DNA from: Streptococcus catagoni
GTDB taxonomy: Bacteria > Bacillota > Bacilli > Lactobacillales > Streptococcaceae
DNA: 64,000 nt
NCBI RefSeq assembly: GCF_011421425.1
Contig: NZ_WPCW01000002.1
Span: 297,564-361,563 of the forward strand
Direction: 5' to 3'
Under the pieces are notes generated by a model, which made no database searches, was not told the origin of the DNA, and saw only the letters and a list, made by a program, of their open reading frames with translations. Shown here in pieces: positions 8,977 through 18,262 of this stretch (the first letter of the stretch is position 1; each line of letters opens with the position of its first letter). Position numbers and translations under genes: made by a program.

Positions 8977-10656
8977 TTATTTATCTGGAGTTAATACCAT
9001 AGGTATGATAATAGGTTCTCTTTCAGTCTTCTCATAAAGGAAAGGTCTAAGAGCATTGACGATGGAACCATTTACAGACTGGATGCTAGCATCCTTATTT
9101 TTCAAGGCAATACGGATAGCGTTGAAAAGAACACGCTGGCTTTCACGGATCAGATCACCTGATTCACGCATATAAATGAAACCACGGCTTAAGATGTCTG
9201 GACCAGCTAAGATCATTTGTGTCTCAAAATCAACAGTTGCAACAGCTAAGACTACTCCGTCTTCGGACAAGTCACGACGGTCACGAAGTACTGCTGTACC
9301 AATGTCACCAATACCATTACCATCAACATAAATATCTTGAGCATTAAAGTGACCAGCACGACGGGCAGAATCACTGGTTAAGGCAAGGACATCTCCGTTT
9401 TCTAGGATAAAGATGTTTTCTTCTGGGATGCCTGTATCTTTTGCAAGACAAGCATGTACCTTTTGCATACGGTACTCACCATGAACTGGCATAAAGAACT
9501 TCGGTTTGATCAGGCGTAACATGAGTTTTTGTTCTTGTTGACCACCGTGACCTGAGGTATGGATATTATTGACCTTGCCATGGATAACCTCAACGCCAGC
9601 TTCTTGAATAGTGTTGATAAGCTTGTTAACACTAGTAGTGTTACCTGGGATTGGGCTAGAAGAAAAGATAACAGTATCACCTGGTTGCAGGCTGACCTGA
9701 CGATGGGTACCATTAGCAATGCGAGCTAGGGCAGCCATAGATTCACCCTGACTACCAGTACACATGATTAGGATCTCATTAGCATGGTAATTTTTGATCT
9801 CATTAGGCTCAATAAAGGTTCCTGCGGGAACTTTGATATAGCCTAGCTCAATACCATTGACGATAGCCTTTTCCATAGAGCGACCAAAGACAACAATCTT
9901 TCGTCCTGTTTTAACAGCAGCTTCAGCAGCTTGTTGCAAACGGAAGATATTAGAAGCAAAGGAAGCAAAGATGATACGTCCATGGATGCCTTCGATGATC
10001 TTCATTATAGAGCGGCCAACTACCTTTTCAGAGTTGGTAAAGGTTGGAACCTCAGCATTTGTTGAGTCTGATAAAAGACATAGGACGCCTTCTTCTCCTA
10101 GGGCAGCCATCCGGTGAATATCGGCAGGTTCGCCCACCGGAGTGAAGTCAAACTTGAAGTCACCAGTACAGACAATCTTGCCCTGAGGTGTATGAATAAC
10201 AATACCAAGAGGTTCTGGGATGGAATGGGTGGTACGAAAGAAGCTAACACTCATATTTTTAAAAGTTAATTCTGTGTTATGATTAATTTCGTACATTTTT
10301 GAATCACGCAGTAAGCCATGTTCTTCCAGCTTGCCACGGATAAGAGCTGAAGCTAATGGTCCTGCATAAATGGGGATATTAGCTTGTTTTAATAAGAATG
10401 GGATGCCCCCGATATGATCCTCATGTCCATGAGTAATCACCAAGGCTTTGACACGGTCAATGTTTTCAACAATATAAGAGTAGTCTGGGATGACATAATC
10501 AATACCTAGAAGGTCGTCTTCTGGAAACTTGATACCAGCGTCAACGATGATAATTTCATCTTGGTATTCAATCCCATAGGTATTTTTCCCGATCTCACCC
10601 AGGCCTCCAATGGCAAAAACACCGACTTCATTAGATTTTAAATCGATATTGGCCAT
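8977..10656 (-). CDS. rnjA: Ribonuclease J1
   Basis: A 559-residue metallo-beta-lactamase/beta-CASP nuclease with endo- and 5'-exoribonuclease activity, central to mRNA decay. The zinc motif HGHEDH is at residues 76-81, and further motifs are CTGDFKFD, the beta-CASP region MCTGSQGE and PVHGEYRM. Full length for streptococcal RNase J1; the paralogue J2 normally lies elsewhere. It starts 1 bp after the rpoY stop, the conserved rpoY-rnjA arrangement. Confidence 0.96.
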   Translation of the reverse strand: MANIDLKSNEVGVFAIGGLGEIGKNTYGIEYQDEIIIVDAGIKFPEDDLLGIDYVIPDYSYIVENIDRVKALVITHGHEDHIGGIPFLLKQANIPIYAGPLASALIRGKLEEHGLLRDSKMYEINHNTELTFKNMSVSFFRTTHSIPEPLGIVIHTPQGKIVCTGDFKFDFTPVGEPADIHRMAALGEEGVLCLLSDSTNAEVPTFTNSEKVVGRSIMKIIEGIHGRIIFASFASNIFRLQQAAEAAVKTGRKIVVFGRSMEKAIVNGIELGYIKVPAGTFIEPNEIKNYHANEILIMCTGSQGESMAALARIANGTHRQVSLQPGDTVIFSSSPIPGNTTSVNKLINTIQEAGVEVIHGKVNNIHTSGHGGQQEQKLMLRLIKPKFFMPVHGEYRMQKVHACLAKDTGIPEENIFILENGDVLALTSDSARRAGHFNAQDIYVDGNGIGDIGTAVLRDRRDLSEDGVVLAVATVDFETQMILAGPDILSRGFIYMRESGDLIRESQRVLFNAIRIALKNKDASIQSVNGSIVNALRPFLYEKTEREPIIIPMVLTPDK

Positions 10657-10657
10657 A

Positions 10658-10888
10658 TTATAACTCCGTTAATTCGAAAACACCAGTTTCTTTTTCGTAT
10701 TCTAAGTGTTTATCTGAAAGCAGTTCAACGAATTCAACATTGTAATCCGTTTTTTCTTCGACCAGTTTACGAGCCTTGATGCGGCCTTCTAGTTCGTTAC
10801 TGGCTTCAATTTCGATGAACATAGCCTTTGTGTTCTCACGACGGGGGTTACGGTTTTTAGATTCCTGGTAAAAAATTTTATAAATCAT
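10658..10888 (-). CDS. rpoY: RNA polymerase epsilon subunit
   Basis: A 76-residue DUF1447 protein (YkzG), the small epsilon subunit of Firmicutes RNA polymerase. The start [18 protein letters not shown] matches the family N-terminus and lies at 10888; a longer frame to 10906 would add six unsupported residues. Cotranscribed with rnjA, separated by 1 bp. Confidence 0.93.
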   Translation of the reverse strand: MIYKIFYQESKNRNPRRENTKAMFIEIEASNELEGRIKARKLVEEKTDYNVEFVELLSDKHLEYEKETGVFELTEL

Positions 10889-10935
10889 TTGTAATATTCC
10901 TTTCATTATGAATCATTGTCCAAACAATAACAAAT

Positions 10936-11024
10936 AGGTCAAATGTAACTACCATTTTGACCTTTGTATATTGGTTCTGGAGTAATAAATGTTTACCTGA
11001 TTCTGTGCAATTACTAAGATTATA
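10936..11024 (-). promoter_or_regulatory. rpoY-rnjA promoter and leader hairpin
   Basis: Minus-strand -10 TATAAT with an upstream TGG lies at 11019-11024. The predicted leader of about 120 nt contains a hairpin with 8-bp arms AGGTCAAA and TTTGACCT (10936-10943 with 10956-10963). It is not a terminator, because no T run follows. A role in leader control of RNase J1 is speculative. Confidence 0.5.
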
Positions 11025-11157
11025 CCATAATATCAAGCTTTAGTAAAAGCTTTGAAATAAAAACTTAGCAGTTTTCACAAGTGATAGATGGCCTTATTTG
11101 TTCAGCCATGAGCATTTATGTTATAATAAAAACTAGTGATTTAAGGGGAAAAATAAG

Positions 11158-11850
11158 ATGAAGATACTTGCATTTGACACATCAAACAAGAGTTTGGCTC
11201 TGGCCATTTTAGAAGATGACCAGCTCTTAGCCGACTTAAAGATAAATATTAAAAAAAATCATAGCGTCAGTCTTATGCCAGCTATTGATTTTCTCATGTC
11301 TTCTGTGGACTTAGAGCCCAGCGATCTAGATAGGATTGCTGTTGCTCAGGGGCCGGGTTCTTACACGGGATTACGTGTAGCAGTCGCTACCGCCAAAGTT
11401 TTGGCCTATAGTCTAAAAATTGACTTAGTGGGTGTTTCCAGTCTATATGCCCTAGCTGCTTCTTATCAGGAGCCATCAGCAACGGTCATCCCTATTATTA
11501 ATGCCAGACGAAATAATGTCTATGCAGGCTTCTACCAGAATAAAAAAAGCATTAGCACAGAACAGTACATGGCGTTTTCTGACTTAGTAGATCGTGTAAG
11601 AGCAAGTGAAAAGCTTGTATTTGTTGGAGAAGTGGAAGCTTTTAGGCAAGAAATTAGAGAAAGTCTTCCACAGGCTCAAATCATAGAAACCCTGCCATCT
11701 GCTTACCAGATAGGCCTAAGAGCAATAGAATTACCAGCAGTCTCTGTTGATGCCTTTGTTCCAAACTATTTAAAGAAGGTTGAAGCAGAAGAAAATTGGT
11801 TGAAAAACCACCAGACAGAAGCTGATGGTCAGTACATCAAACGGGTCTAA
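11158..11850 (+). CDS. tsaB: t6A biosynthesis protein TsaB
   Basis: A 230-residue ASKHA-fold protein needed, with TsaD and TsaE, for threonylcarbamoyl-adenosine at position 37 of ANN-decoding tRNAs. It starts with MKILAFDTSNKSLALAI and has the conserved AQGPGSYTGLRVA. It has no catalytic site of its own and dimerises with TsaD. Followed after 1 bp by rimI and then tsaD, the usual streptococcal order. Confidence 0.95.
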   Translation: MKILAFDTSNKSLALAILEDDQLLADLKINIKKNHSVSLMPAIDFLMSSVDLEPSDLDRIAVAQGPGSYTGLRVAVATAKVLAYSLKIDLVGVSSLYALAASYQEPSATVIPIINARRNNVYAGFYQNKKSISTEQYMAFSDLVDRVRASEKLVFVGEVEAFRQEIRESLPQAQIIETLPSAYQIGLRAIELPAVSVDAFVPNYLKKVEAEENWLKNHQTEADGQYIKRV

Positions 11851-11851
11851 G

Positions 11852-12274
11852 ATGAAAACAGTAGAAGAAAAAGTTGAGACTCTTTTTAGTATCCTGACAG
11901 ATGCCAACGGCAAGTCTCCTTGGACAAGGGAACAGCTTAAAAAGGACTTGCTATCTGAGCAAGTGGATTTTTATTTTGCTTATGACAAAGAGCGGCTAGT
12001 TGGTTTTTTAGCCTTGCAGAACCTATTAGGAGAGCGAGAAATCACCAATCTAGCAGTTTGTAAAGCCTTTCAAGGTAAGGGCATTGCCTCAAGTCTCTTG
12101 CAGATGATTGATGACGATCTTCCCCTTTTTCTTGAAGTTCGAGAATCCAACACTGCAGCTCGAGCACTCTACCAAAAATTTGCTTTTAAAGTGATCGGAA
12201 AACGAAAAAACTACTACAGAGACCCTATAGAGGATGCATTGATAATGAAACGAGAAGAAAAACATGACAGATAG
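11852..12274 (+). CDS. rimI: Ribosomal S18 N-acetyltransferase RimI
   Basis: A 140-residue GNAT-fold acetyltransferase. The acetyl-CoA site reads [16 protein letters not shown], with [28 protein letters not shown] after it. The start at 11852 ([12 protein letters not shown]) is chosen because it follows the tsaB stop by 1 bp; nine extra codons upstream would overlap tsaB. It overlaps tsaD by 11 bp. The family acetylates the N-terminal alanine of ribosomal protein S18; the substrate here is by homology. Confidence 0.9.
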   Translation: MKTVEEKVETLFSILTDANGKSPWTREQLKKDLLSEQVDFYFAYDKERLVGFLALQNLLGEREITNLAVCKAFQGKGIASSLLQMIDDDLPLFLEVRESNTAARALYQKFAFKVIGKRKNYYRDPIEDALIMKREEKHDR

Positions 12275-13277
12275 ATATCTACTAGCAGTGGAAAGTTCCT
12301 GTGACGAAACCAGCATTGCTATTTTAAAAAATGACCATGAACTATTAAGTAATATCATAGCTAGTCAGGTGGAAAGTCACAAACGTTTTGGCGGAGTGGT
12401 TCCTGAGGTTGCAAGCCGACACCATGTGGAAGTTTTAACCACCTGTTTTGAAGATGCCCTTAGTCAAGCAGGCATCACTGCTTCAGATTTAGAAGCTGTT
12501 GCTGTGACCTATGGTCCAGGCTTGGTAGGAGCTCTTTTAGTGGGAATAGCTGCCGCTAAGGCCTTTGCTTGGGCTCACCAGCTCCCACTGATTCCTGTTA
12601 ATCATATGGCTGGCCATCTTATGGCTGCCCGACAAGAAAAAGCTCTGGAGTACCCACTGATGGCACTGCTTGTTTCAGGAGGACATACAGAATTAGTCTA
12701 TGTCCCAGAAGCTGGCAACTACTATATCGTTGGTGAAACGAGAGACGATGCAGTGGGAGAAGCCTATGACAAGGTTGGCCGCGTGATGGGGCTAAGCTAT
12801 CCAGCTGGTCGAGAAATAGACCAATTGGCTCATAAGGGGCAAGATACTTACAATTTTCCAAGGGCAATGATTAAAGAAGACAACCTAGAGTTTTCATTCT
12901 CAGGTTTAAAATCAGCCTTTATTAACCTCTACCACAATGCCCAGCAAAAAGGGGAGGAGCTTATTCTAGAAGATCTATGTGCCTCCTTCCAAGCTGCTGT
13001 CTTAGATATTTTGATGGTAAAAACAAAGAAGGCCTTAGAGAAATACCCTTCCAAACTCTTAGTGGTGGCTGGCGGAGTTGCTGCTAACCAAGGACTTAGG
13101 GAACGTTTGGAAGAAGAAATCAAAGATATTGATGTTCTCATCCCTCCTTTAAGACTTTGTGGGGACAATGCTGGGATGATTGCCCTTGCAGCAGCAGTAG
13201 AATATGATAAGGGGCATTTTGCCAAGCTGGATCTCAACGCAAAGCCAAGCTTAGCCTTTCCCTATTATGAAGACTAA
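12264..13277 (+). CDS. tsaD: tRNA threonylcarbamoyltransferase TsaD
   Basis: A 337-residue catalytic subunit of the t6A complex (formerly Gcp). N-terminal [10 protein letters not shown] and the metal-binding motif HMAGH (His114 and His118) are present, with a further ligand region in [10 protein letters not shown]. Translationally coupled to rimI by overlap and followed by a terminator at 13277-13310. Confidence 0.96.
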   Translation: MTDRYLLAVESSCDETSIAILKNDHELLSNIIASQVESHKRFGGVVPEVASRHHVEVLTTCFEDALSQAGITASDLEAVAVTYGPGLVGALLVGIAAAKAFAWAHQLPLIPVNHMAGHLMAARQEKALEYPLMALLVSGGHTELVYVPEAGNYYIVGETRDDAVGEAYDKVGRVMGLSYPAGREIDQLAHKGQDTYNFPRAMIKEDNLEFSFSGLKSAFINLYHNAQQKGEELILEDLCASFQAAVLDILMVKTKKALEKYPSKLLVVAGGVAANQGLRERLEEEIKDIDVLIPPLRLCGDNAGMIALAAAVEYDKGHFAKLDLNAKPSLAFPYYED

Positions 13278-13310
13278 AAGTTTGAAGAAATGTTTTCTTC
13301 AAGCTTTTTT
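13277..13310 (+). terminator. tsaD terminator
   Basis: The stem formed by AAAGTTTGAAGAA and TTCTTCAAGCTTT around a short loop is followed by a T run, directly after the tsaD stop codon. Confidence 0.8.
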
Positions 13311-13343
13311 CATGTCCTTAAAAGTCATTCTTGAATTTTCTGA

Positions 13344-14053
13344 CAGGCCTATTTTGAAAAATTTGAAAATCTATTTAGAACATGGAAATCAGGTAAGCAA
13401 TGGCTCTATATGGGAGTTACAGCTCTTGGATTGCTAGCAGGAGACACTTCTGTTTCAGCAAACACAACAACACAAGGTGGAATCACTTACCCACCAGGTC
13501 AAGATCCTAAGAGATCAACTTTCCCACTTGGTGCTGATCCTTGTATGCCAGGACAAGGTCCTGGACAGGGAACCTACCCACCAGGGGCAGAACATGTCCC
13601 ACCGAGAGAAATACCTTCACTTAAAAAAGAAAACCAAAATCTAAAACCTGACCTACTAGAAGAAGAGAAAGATTATCCATCTGATAGACCACAATTCGAA
13701 GATGATGGTTATCCGTCTGATGGAGAAGGACTTCAAGGCGATCAGGCAGAGGGTGACGATACTAGCGAAGAACAAGAAAGAAAAAGTGGAGAAAGAGAAG
13801 AGGAGGAAGAAGACAAAAAACCACTGTCAGAAAGAACACTTTTGACCTGTTTTATCAAGGGAGAAAAGATAGAATAGAAGATGGCCAACGTTATTTGGCT
13901 CAACATCTTGATAGTGGGGGCGAGACAGTTGAAGAAACAGGAGAGAAATACCGTGGTAATCAGTTATTAGATAGTAGTGATGATAAAAAAGGGGCTTATA
14001 ATAAAGGTTACGGGCTCTCTTTTTGGAGGCCCTTTTTGCTATGGTCATCTTAA
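13344..14053 (+). pseudogene. Decayed secreted protein with FbsA-like signal peptide
   Basis: In frame from 13344, after a TGA, the sequence reads NLFRTWKSGKQWLYMGVTAL followed by LGLLAGDTSVSA. This resembles the signal peptide of S. agalactiae fibrinogen-binding protein FbsA and the wider KxYKxGKxW signal class. No start codon lies in frame ahead of it; the first ATG (13410) is inside the hydrophobic core. The mature part is proline-rich (YPPGQDPKR, TYPPGAEHVPP), then acidic with YPSD repeats, and stops at 13875-13877. A neighbouring frame continues with plausible coding (RIEDGQRYLAQHLDSGGE) to 14053, which suggests a frameshift. No LPXTG sorting signal is found. Most likely a dead surface-protein gene; I do not recognise the mature domain. 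Confidence 0.6.
14012..14038 (+). terminator. Terminator at end of the surface-protein remnant
   Basis: GGGC (14012-14015) pairs with GCCC (14029-14032), with partial extension by TC/GA, followed by TTTTT. The original terminator of the decayed gene is the simplest reading. Confidence 0.5.
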
Positions 14054-14095
14054 AGTAATGCTTGATAGAAAGGTTAGGCTTCCTGCTCAGCTTTT

Positions 14096-15187
14096 TCATT
14101 TGCTAGTAAAGTAGGTCTTTCTTTTGTTTCGTAAAGCCTTTAGGGAGAAAGAGGGGTGTAAGGGGAAGCTTGAATCATGGGACAGTAAAAGTGCTGAATA
14201 GAGGTATTCTAGTGTTTGCCTTAGTTCAAAATTATTAATCAGGCAAAAGACCAGGGCAGCTGTCAAAGAGGCAATGCCACCAGTATGGCTTACCACATGG
14301 TGCTTGATGGTCAGAGATTGGCTGTGATACTTAGAATAGTAGCTCAGGGTATTTTCCGTATCCAGAAGGATAATGTTTTCTGTTCCATGCTTTAACAAAT
14401 AGTCAATGGCTTCTTCTAGAGTACAGGCTTTCTGAGTGACCTGAGATATGAGTTCGACCAGTTCTACAGGGGTTGTTACCAGATAGTGGAGCTGAGATAA
14501 CAGGGGAATCAGTGAGAGGTTCTTACTGAGAGAGACTGTTTTGGCAATAATGGGAACCTCTACCTGCTCTTTGAGGTAATCAATTGTAGCAGCAGGGATA
14601 TTGGTATCAATAATACAGTAATCAGATTGATTTATCTTGGTGATGTATTTCTTTAAAAAAGTGGGGGTCATATGTTGGTAGATCCCCATATCATCAATGC
14701 CAAAGTAGTCTTTTTCAGTCTTATTCTCGACATATAAGAAGGTAGAAGTCCTCTCTCCCTCTAGTTGCTCGCAGCAAGAAATATCCAGCTGATTTTGCTT
14801 GGCATGATTTAAAAACATATCACTAAAAGAATCATCCCCATAGACTGAAATCAAAAAATTCTGAACATCCAATTTCCTAAGGCCAAGGGCGATATTAAAG
14901 GCTGCGCCTCCCAGTGAAAACTCCAGTTGTCCTGCGTTGGAATTGTTCTTTATGATTTTTTCATTGGGTAAACCGATGATATCAATATTAATACCACCGA
15001 TGATTGTCACAAATTGGGGTTGACTGAGAATGTAACCTCGGCCTCTGATCAGTCCTTTATTAGTCAGGTTAAAGATATGTGTGGCCACAGCAGAGCGGGA
15101 TATTCCAAGGATTTTAGCCAGTTGATCCTGGCTTATAAAGGGATTGTCAGATATAATATCCAGAATTTCCTTTTCTCTTTTTGTCAT
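14096..15187 (-). CDS. HTH-PfkB fusion regulator, likely catalytically dead
   Basis: A 363-residue protein. Residues 1-55 form a winged HTH of MarR/YeiI type (QDQLAKILGISRSAVATHIFNLTNKGLI). Residues 57-363 form a PfkB/pseudouridine-kinase-like domain (FVTIIGGINIDIIGLPNEK, FSLGGAAFNIALGLRKL). The anion-hole and catalytic motif of this family, usually TGAGDA, here reads TGGIAS (302-307), so the catalytic Asp is missing. The ATP-side conserved residues are also poor. It is transcribed away from an intact PsuK-like kinase gene, with 159 bp between them. I infer a repressor that kept the kinase fold to sense the pathway substrate. It could alternatively be a kinase with altered chemistry. Confidence 0.8.
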   Translation of the reverse strand: MTKREKEILDIISDNPFISQDQLAKILGISRSAVATHIFNLTNKGLIRGRGYILSQPQFVTIIGGINIDIIGLPNEKIIKNNSNAGQLEFSLGGAAFNIALGLRKLDVQNFLISVYGDDSFSDMFLNHAKQNQLDISCCEQLEGERTSTFLYVENKTEKDYFGIDDMGIYQHMTPTFLKKYITKINQSDYCIIDTNIPAATIDYLKEQVEVPIIAKTVSLSKNLSLIPLLSQLHYLVTTPVELVELISQVTQKACTLEEAIDYLLKHGTENIILLDTENTLSYYSKYHSQSLTIKHHVVSHTGGIASLTAALVFCLINNFELRQTLEYLYSALLLSHDSSFPLHPSFSLKALRNKRKTYFTSK

Positions 15188-15276
15188 TTTTTTACCTCAT
15201 GCCTCTTTATCTGTTTATTTTTCCTTGCTTTCAAAAAGGGTTATATTAAACAAATGTCCATTTATCTACAGTTTTG

Positions 15277-15305
15277 TTGAAGGAAAATGATGCTAATGCT
15301 ACTAT
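15277..15305 (+). promoter_or_regulatory. Promoter of the PsuK-like kinase operon
   Basis: TTGAAG (15277-15282), 17-bp spacer, extended TGC and TACTAT (15300-15305). It lies in the divergent gap and drives the three-gene plus-strand operon. A bound HTH-PfkB protein could control both directions from here; no clear operator palindrome was found. Confidence 0.55.
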
Positions 15306-15346
15306 TAACATAACACCTAGGTCAAAAATTTTCAAGGAGAGTTCTT

Positions 15347-16282
15347 ATGGTAGAAGATCCTTATGTGGTTATTGTTGGAGGTCTCAACTTAGATATAGCT
15401 GGTTTATCTGGGCAGAGCTATCGGGATCATGATTCTAATATTGGTCATATCAAGACAAGTGTTGGTGGCGTTGGGCACAATATTGCCATCAACTTAAGAA
15501 AATATGAGGTGCCAACCTATTTGATTACTGTCTATGGAGATGATTCCTTTGGGAAAATCCTAGAAAGAGAGTGTCAGGAGAATAAGATTCATTTGGATTA
15601 TGCGCAAAGGCTGGCGGGTCAGCCTAGTTCAACCTATCTTTATGTGACTGATGCTAAGGGGGATATGGTCACGGCCATTAATGATATGACAATTGTTGAG
15701 CACATTACTCCTGCCTTTCTAGAAGATAAGCTGGACTTTATCAACCAGGCTAAGATCTGTGTGATTGATGCCAATCTCAGTGAAGAAACTATTCATTGGT
15801 TGGCTCAAAGGGTTCAAGTGCCCATCTTTGCGGAACCTGTTTCTTGTGCAAAATCTCCTCGCCTGAAGCAGGTCTTGCCCTATATCGATACCTTTAAGCC
15901 CAATGCCTATGAAGCCGCTACCCTAACAGGAATAAAGGTTGTAGATGACCGGACAGCTCTAGAAGCAGCCAAGCTTCTAAGAGAAGAAGGAGTCAAAAAT
16001 GTCTTTATTTCACTGGGTTCAAGAGGAATCTTGGGCTTAAATAAAGAGGGTTATTTAATTAGCCGCCCCTTTGTGAGTAAGCTTGTCAGCACAAATGGAG
16101 CTGGTGATTGTACCATGGCAACCCTAATTTGGGCTAGGTTTAACTTTGGCAATGAATTGTCCATTGAAGAAGTCAATCAGTTCACTCAGGCCGCTGCTAA
16201 GATTACAGTGGAGTCAGAAGAGGCTGTCTCTCCCGACTTAAGTGTTAGAAAACTCATAAAAGTCGCAAGAGAAAATATCTAG
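15347..16282 (+). CDS. PfkB-family kinase, PsuK-like
   Basis: A 311-residue ribokinase-fold kinase. N-terminal YVVIVGGLNLDIAGLSGQ and VGGVGHNIAINLRKYEVPTY, TSSYL-like substrate region PSSTYLYV, VTAINDM, and the intact catalytic TNGAGDCTMA with Asp254. These closely resemble E. coli pseudouridine kinase PsuK (YeiC). Expected reaction: ATP-dependent 5'-phosphorylation of a ribosyl compound. No PsuG glycosidase follows; instead there is a TrpF-like protein 14 bp downstream. The true substrate may therefore differ from pseudouridine. RBS AAGGAGAG. Confidence 0.85.
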   Translation: MVEDPYVVIVGGLNLDIAGLSGQSYRDHDSNIGHIKTSVGGVGHNIAINLRKYEVPTYLITVYGDDSFGKILERECQENKIHLDYAQRLAGQPSSTYLYVTDAKGDMVTAINDMTIVEHITPAFLEDKLDFINQAKICVIDANLSEETIHWLAQRVQVPIFAEPVSCAKSPRLKQVLPYIDTFKPNAYEAATLTGIKVVDDRTALEAAKLLREEGVKNVFISLGSRGILGLNKEGYLISRPFVSKLVSTNGAGDCTMATLIWARFNFGNELSIEEVNQFTQAAAKITVESEEAVSPDLSVRKLIKVARENI

Positions 16283-16296
16283 AGAGGTTATAAGAG

Positions 16297-16992
16297 ATGA
16301 TTAAACAAATCTATTCTATTGTTAATTACAATGAAGCTGTTGCAACCATGGAAGCTGGAGCTGACCATATCGGACTAGTGCCCAGGCAAAATGGAGGGGT
16401 GCCAGCCCACCGGGTCAACCATGACGTTGTGGATAAGATTTTTGAAGAAGCCAGAAAAAGACAGGTCAAAACAGTGGCCATCATGCTTAATAAGGATCCT
16501 CAGGAAATTTTTGAGATTATTGGACGGATAAAGCCTGATATTGTGCATATAGCAGGCATGGAATTTACAGCAGATCCTCAATTTGCTTCAGAATTAAAGA
16601 GCAGATTCCCAGAAGTCAAATTAATGCAGGCTGTTTTGGTTGATGGTAAAGAGGCTATTGATCGGGCCAAATACTATGCGGAATTTTGTGACTATATTTT
16701 GACGGACTCAGGCTTAGCACCAGATACAGGCATTGGAGCCAGTGGGCTGACCCATGATTGGTCTATTGATGCAGCCATTGTTGATGCTGTCAAGGTACCT
16801 GTTATTTGTGCTGGTGGTCTTGGCCCTGACAATGTGGCTGAATGTATTAAGTTTGTTAAACCTTACGGGGTGGATTCTCTTACCAAAACTAGCTACAAGT
16901 TCGCTGATGGGGTCATTGAGAAGGATCTTCCTAAGGTCAGGGCTTTTTGTCAACTAGCAGATCAAGCAGCCAGAGACTGTCAGCTGGACTAA
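16297..16992 (+). CDS. TrpF-like (beta/alpha)8-barrel protein
   Basis: A 231-residue TIM-barrel protein resembling phosphoribosylanthranilate isomerase. The barrel start MEAGADHIGLVP, the loop DTGIGASGLTHDWS and the phosphate-binding end VICAGGLGPDNVAECI match TrpF. The general-base Cys of TrpF (KICGIT) aligns with Tyr6 (KQIYSIV), while the conserved acid Asp137 (YILTDS) is kept. The VSSGVE phosphate loop is replaced by SLTKTSYKF. No other trp genes are present. It lies between a PsuK-like kinase and an iron alcohol dehydrogenase. I infer that it acts on a ribose-5-phosphate adduct, perhaps ring opening or isomerisation, but not on the tryptophan intermediate. Confidence 0.75.
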   Translation: MIKQIYSIVNYNEAVATMEAGADHIGLVPRQNGGVPAHRVNHDVVDKIFEEARKRQVKTVAIMLNKDPQEIFEIIGRIKPDIVHIAGMEFTADPQFASELKSRFPEVKLMQAVLVDGKEAIDRAKYYAEFCDYILTDSGLAPDTGIGASGLTHDWSIDAAIVDAVKVPVICAGGLGPDNVAECIKFVKPYGVDSLTKTSYKFADGVIEKDLPKVRAFCQLADQAARDCQLD

Positions 16993-17019
16993 GTCCCAAG
17001 GGAAATAAGGGGGAGAAAA

Positions 17020-18162
17020 ATGCAGTTTAATTTAGAACAACCTGTAAAAATCAAGGTCTGTAGGGACTCTGACAAGGTCATTGCAGAAATTGTTTTGGAA
17101 AGACAGTATCAGAAGCCTCTACTGGTCATTGATAGTTATTTTTTAAACCATAGTAAGATTAAAGAGCTCTTAAAAAGGTTTGAGGATGAGGGCTTGACCC
17201 ATGTGATTTACGACCAGATCACGACAGAGCCAAGTATAGAGCAAATTGATAGGGGAGCAAAAGTCTATAAGGACAATAAGTGTGACTGTATCATCTCTAT
17301 TGGTGGAGGGAGCATTATTGATGGTGCACGTGGTATCAATATTGTCCAGCAGTGTGGGGGTTCTATTAAGGATTATATGAATGGCAAAGCTATTCCACAA
17401 AGGCTTAGTGGGCAGATTGCCCTAGCTACAACCTCAGGTACTGGTAGTGAACTGTCAAATGCTCTTGTTGTGACGGATCCTGACCTAGGAAAGAAGATAG
17501 CTATCTTGTCTGACAATATCCTTAGTGACTATGCTATTATTGACGCTGGCTTCTTGACCACCTTGCCTAAGAGCATCAGTATCATGACAGGCTTAGATGC
17601 TTTTTCCCATGCCTTTGAAGCCTACACTTCAAAACTGTCTACGCCTATGGTTGATGTGCTGTGTGAGAAGGTCATGTTTTTATTAAGAAGATATCTGCCA
17701 AAAGTTGTTAGTGATAGAAAGGATATAGAGGCGCGTGAGAGAGTTGCCATAGCAGCAGCCCTGTCAGGTCTTATATTAAATAATGGAGGAACTCATATAG
17801 GGCATTCTTTAGCTCATATTGTAGGAGCCACCTATAAGATACCTCATGGAGCCTGTGTTGCCTATGCCTTGCCGGCAACAATAAAGCAAGTGGCAAAGGT
17901 TCTGCCTAAAAAAGTAGAAGAAGTTGGCTATATATTAGGCCTTGATCCCAGTGGCCAAGCAGATATAGGTAGCTTTGTTTCTCAAGGTTTTCTTGCCTTT
18001 AGGGATGAAATCTTAGGCTTAAGACCATTTGAAGAGTATCAGATTTCAAAAGCTGAGCTCTTGAAGTTGACTGATGAAGTCTTAGAAGAAAGGTTTATTG
18101 TCAATTCCCCTATTCCAGTCAATAAAGAATTGGTTGAGCAAGTCTTAGAAGATTTTGGATAG
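17020..18162 (+). CDS. Iron-containing (group III) alcohol dehydrogenase
   Basis: A 380-residue Fe-ADH family enzyme. The dinucleotide-binding region has IGGGSIIDGARG, with TTSGTGSELSNALVV following. Candidate metal ligands are in LDAFSHAFEAY (Asp and His), NNGGTHIGHSLAHIVG and IPHGACVAYALP. Length and motifs are normal for the family, which reduces aldehydes or oxidises alcohols and polyols with NAD(P). Third gene of the kinase/TrpF-like operon (27-bp gap, GGGGGAG site). It probably carries out the redox step on the product of the preceding enzymes; substrate unknown. Confidence 0.88.
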   Translation: MQFNLEQPVKIKVCRDSDKVIAEIVLERQYQKPLLVIDSYFLNHSKIKELLKRFEDEGLTHVIYDQITTEPSIEQIDRGAKVYKDNKCDCIISIGGGSIIDGARGINIVQQCGGSIKDYMNGKAIPQRLSGQIALATTSGTGSELSNALVVTDPDLGKKIAILSDNILSDYAIIDAGFLTTLPKSISIMTGLDAFSHAFEAYTSKLSTPMVDVLCEKVMFLLRRYLPKVVSDRKDIEARERVAIAAALSGLILNNGGTHIGHSLAHIVGATYKIPHGACVAYALPATIKQVAKVLPKKVEEVGYILGLDPSGQADIGSFVSQGFLAFRDEILGLRPFEEYQISKAELLKLTDEVLEERFIVNSPIPVNKELVEQVLEDFG

Positions 18163-18262
18163 GACAGACAAAAAACTAATAATACGAGGATTTTTCATAG
18201 ATCTTAGGTTTTTAGCAAAAAATTCCAAAGGCTGTAGATTGGTATGATCTCATTTGTAGAAT

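Noticed and set aside
13827..14099. Minus-strand ORF opposite the surface-protein remnant
   Set aside because: It overlaps the terminator and the decayed gene, has no family features and no clear ribosome site.
15347..16282. Calling the kinase psuK
   Set aside because: Sequence resembles PsuK, but the partner glycosidase is absent and the operon differs, so the substrate is left open.
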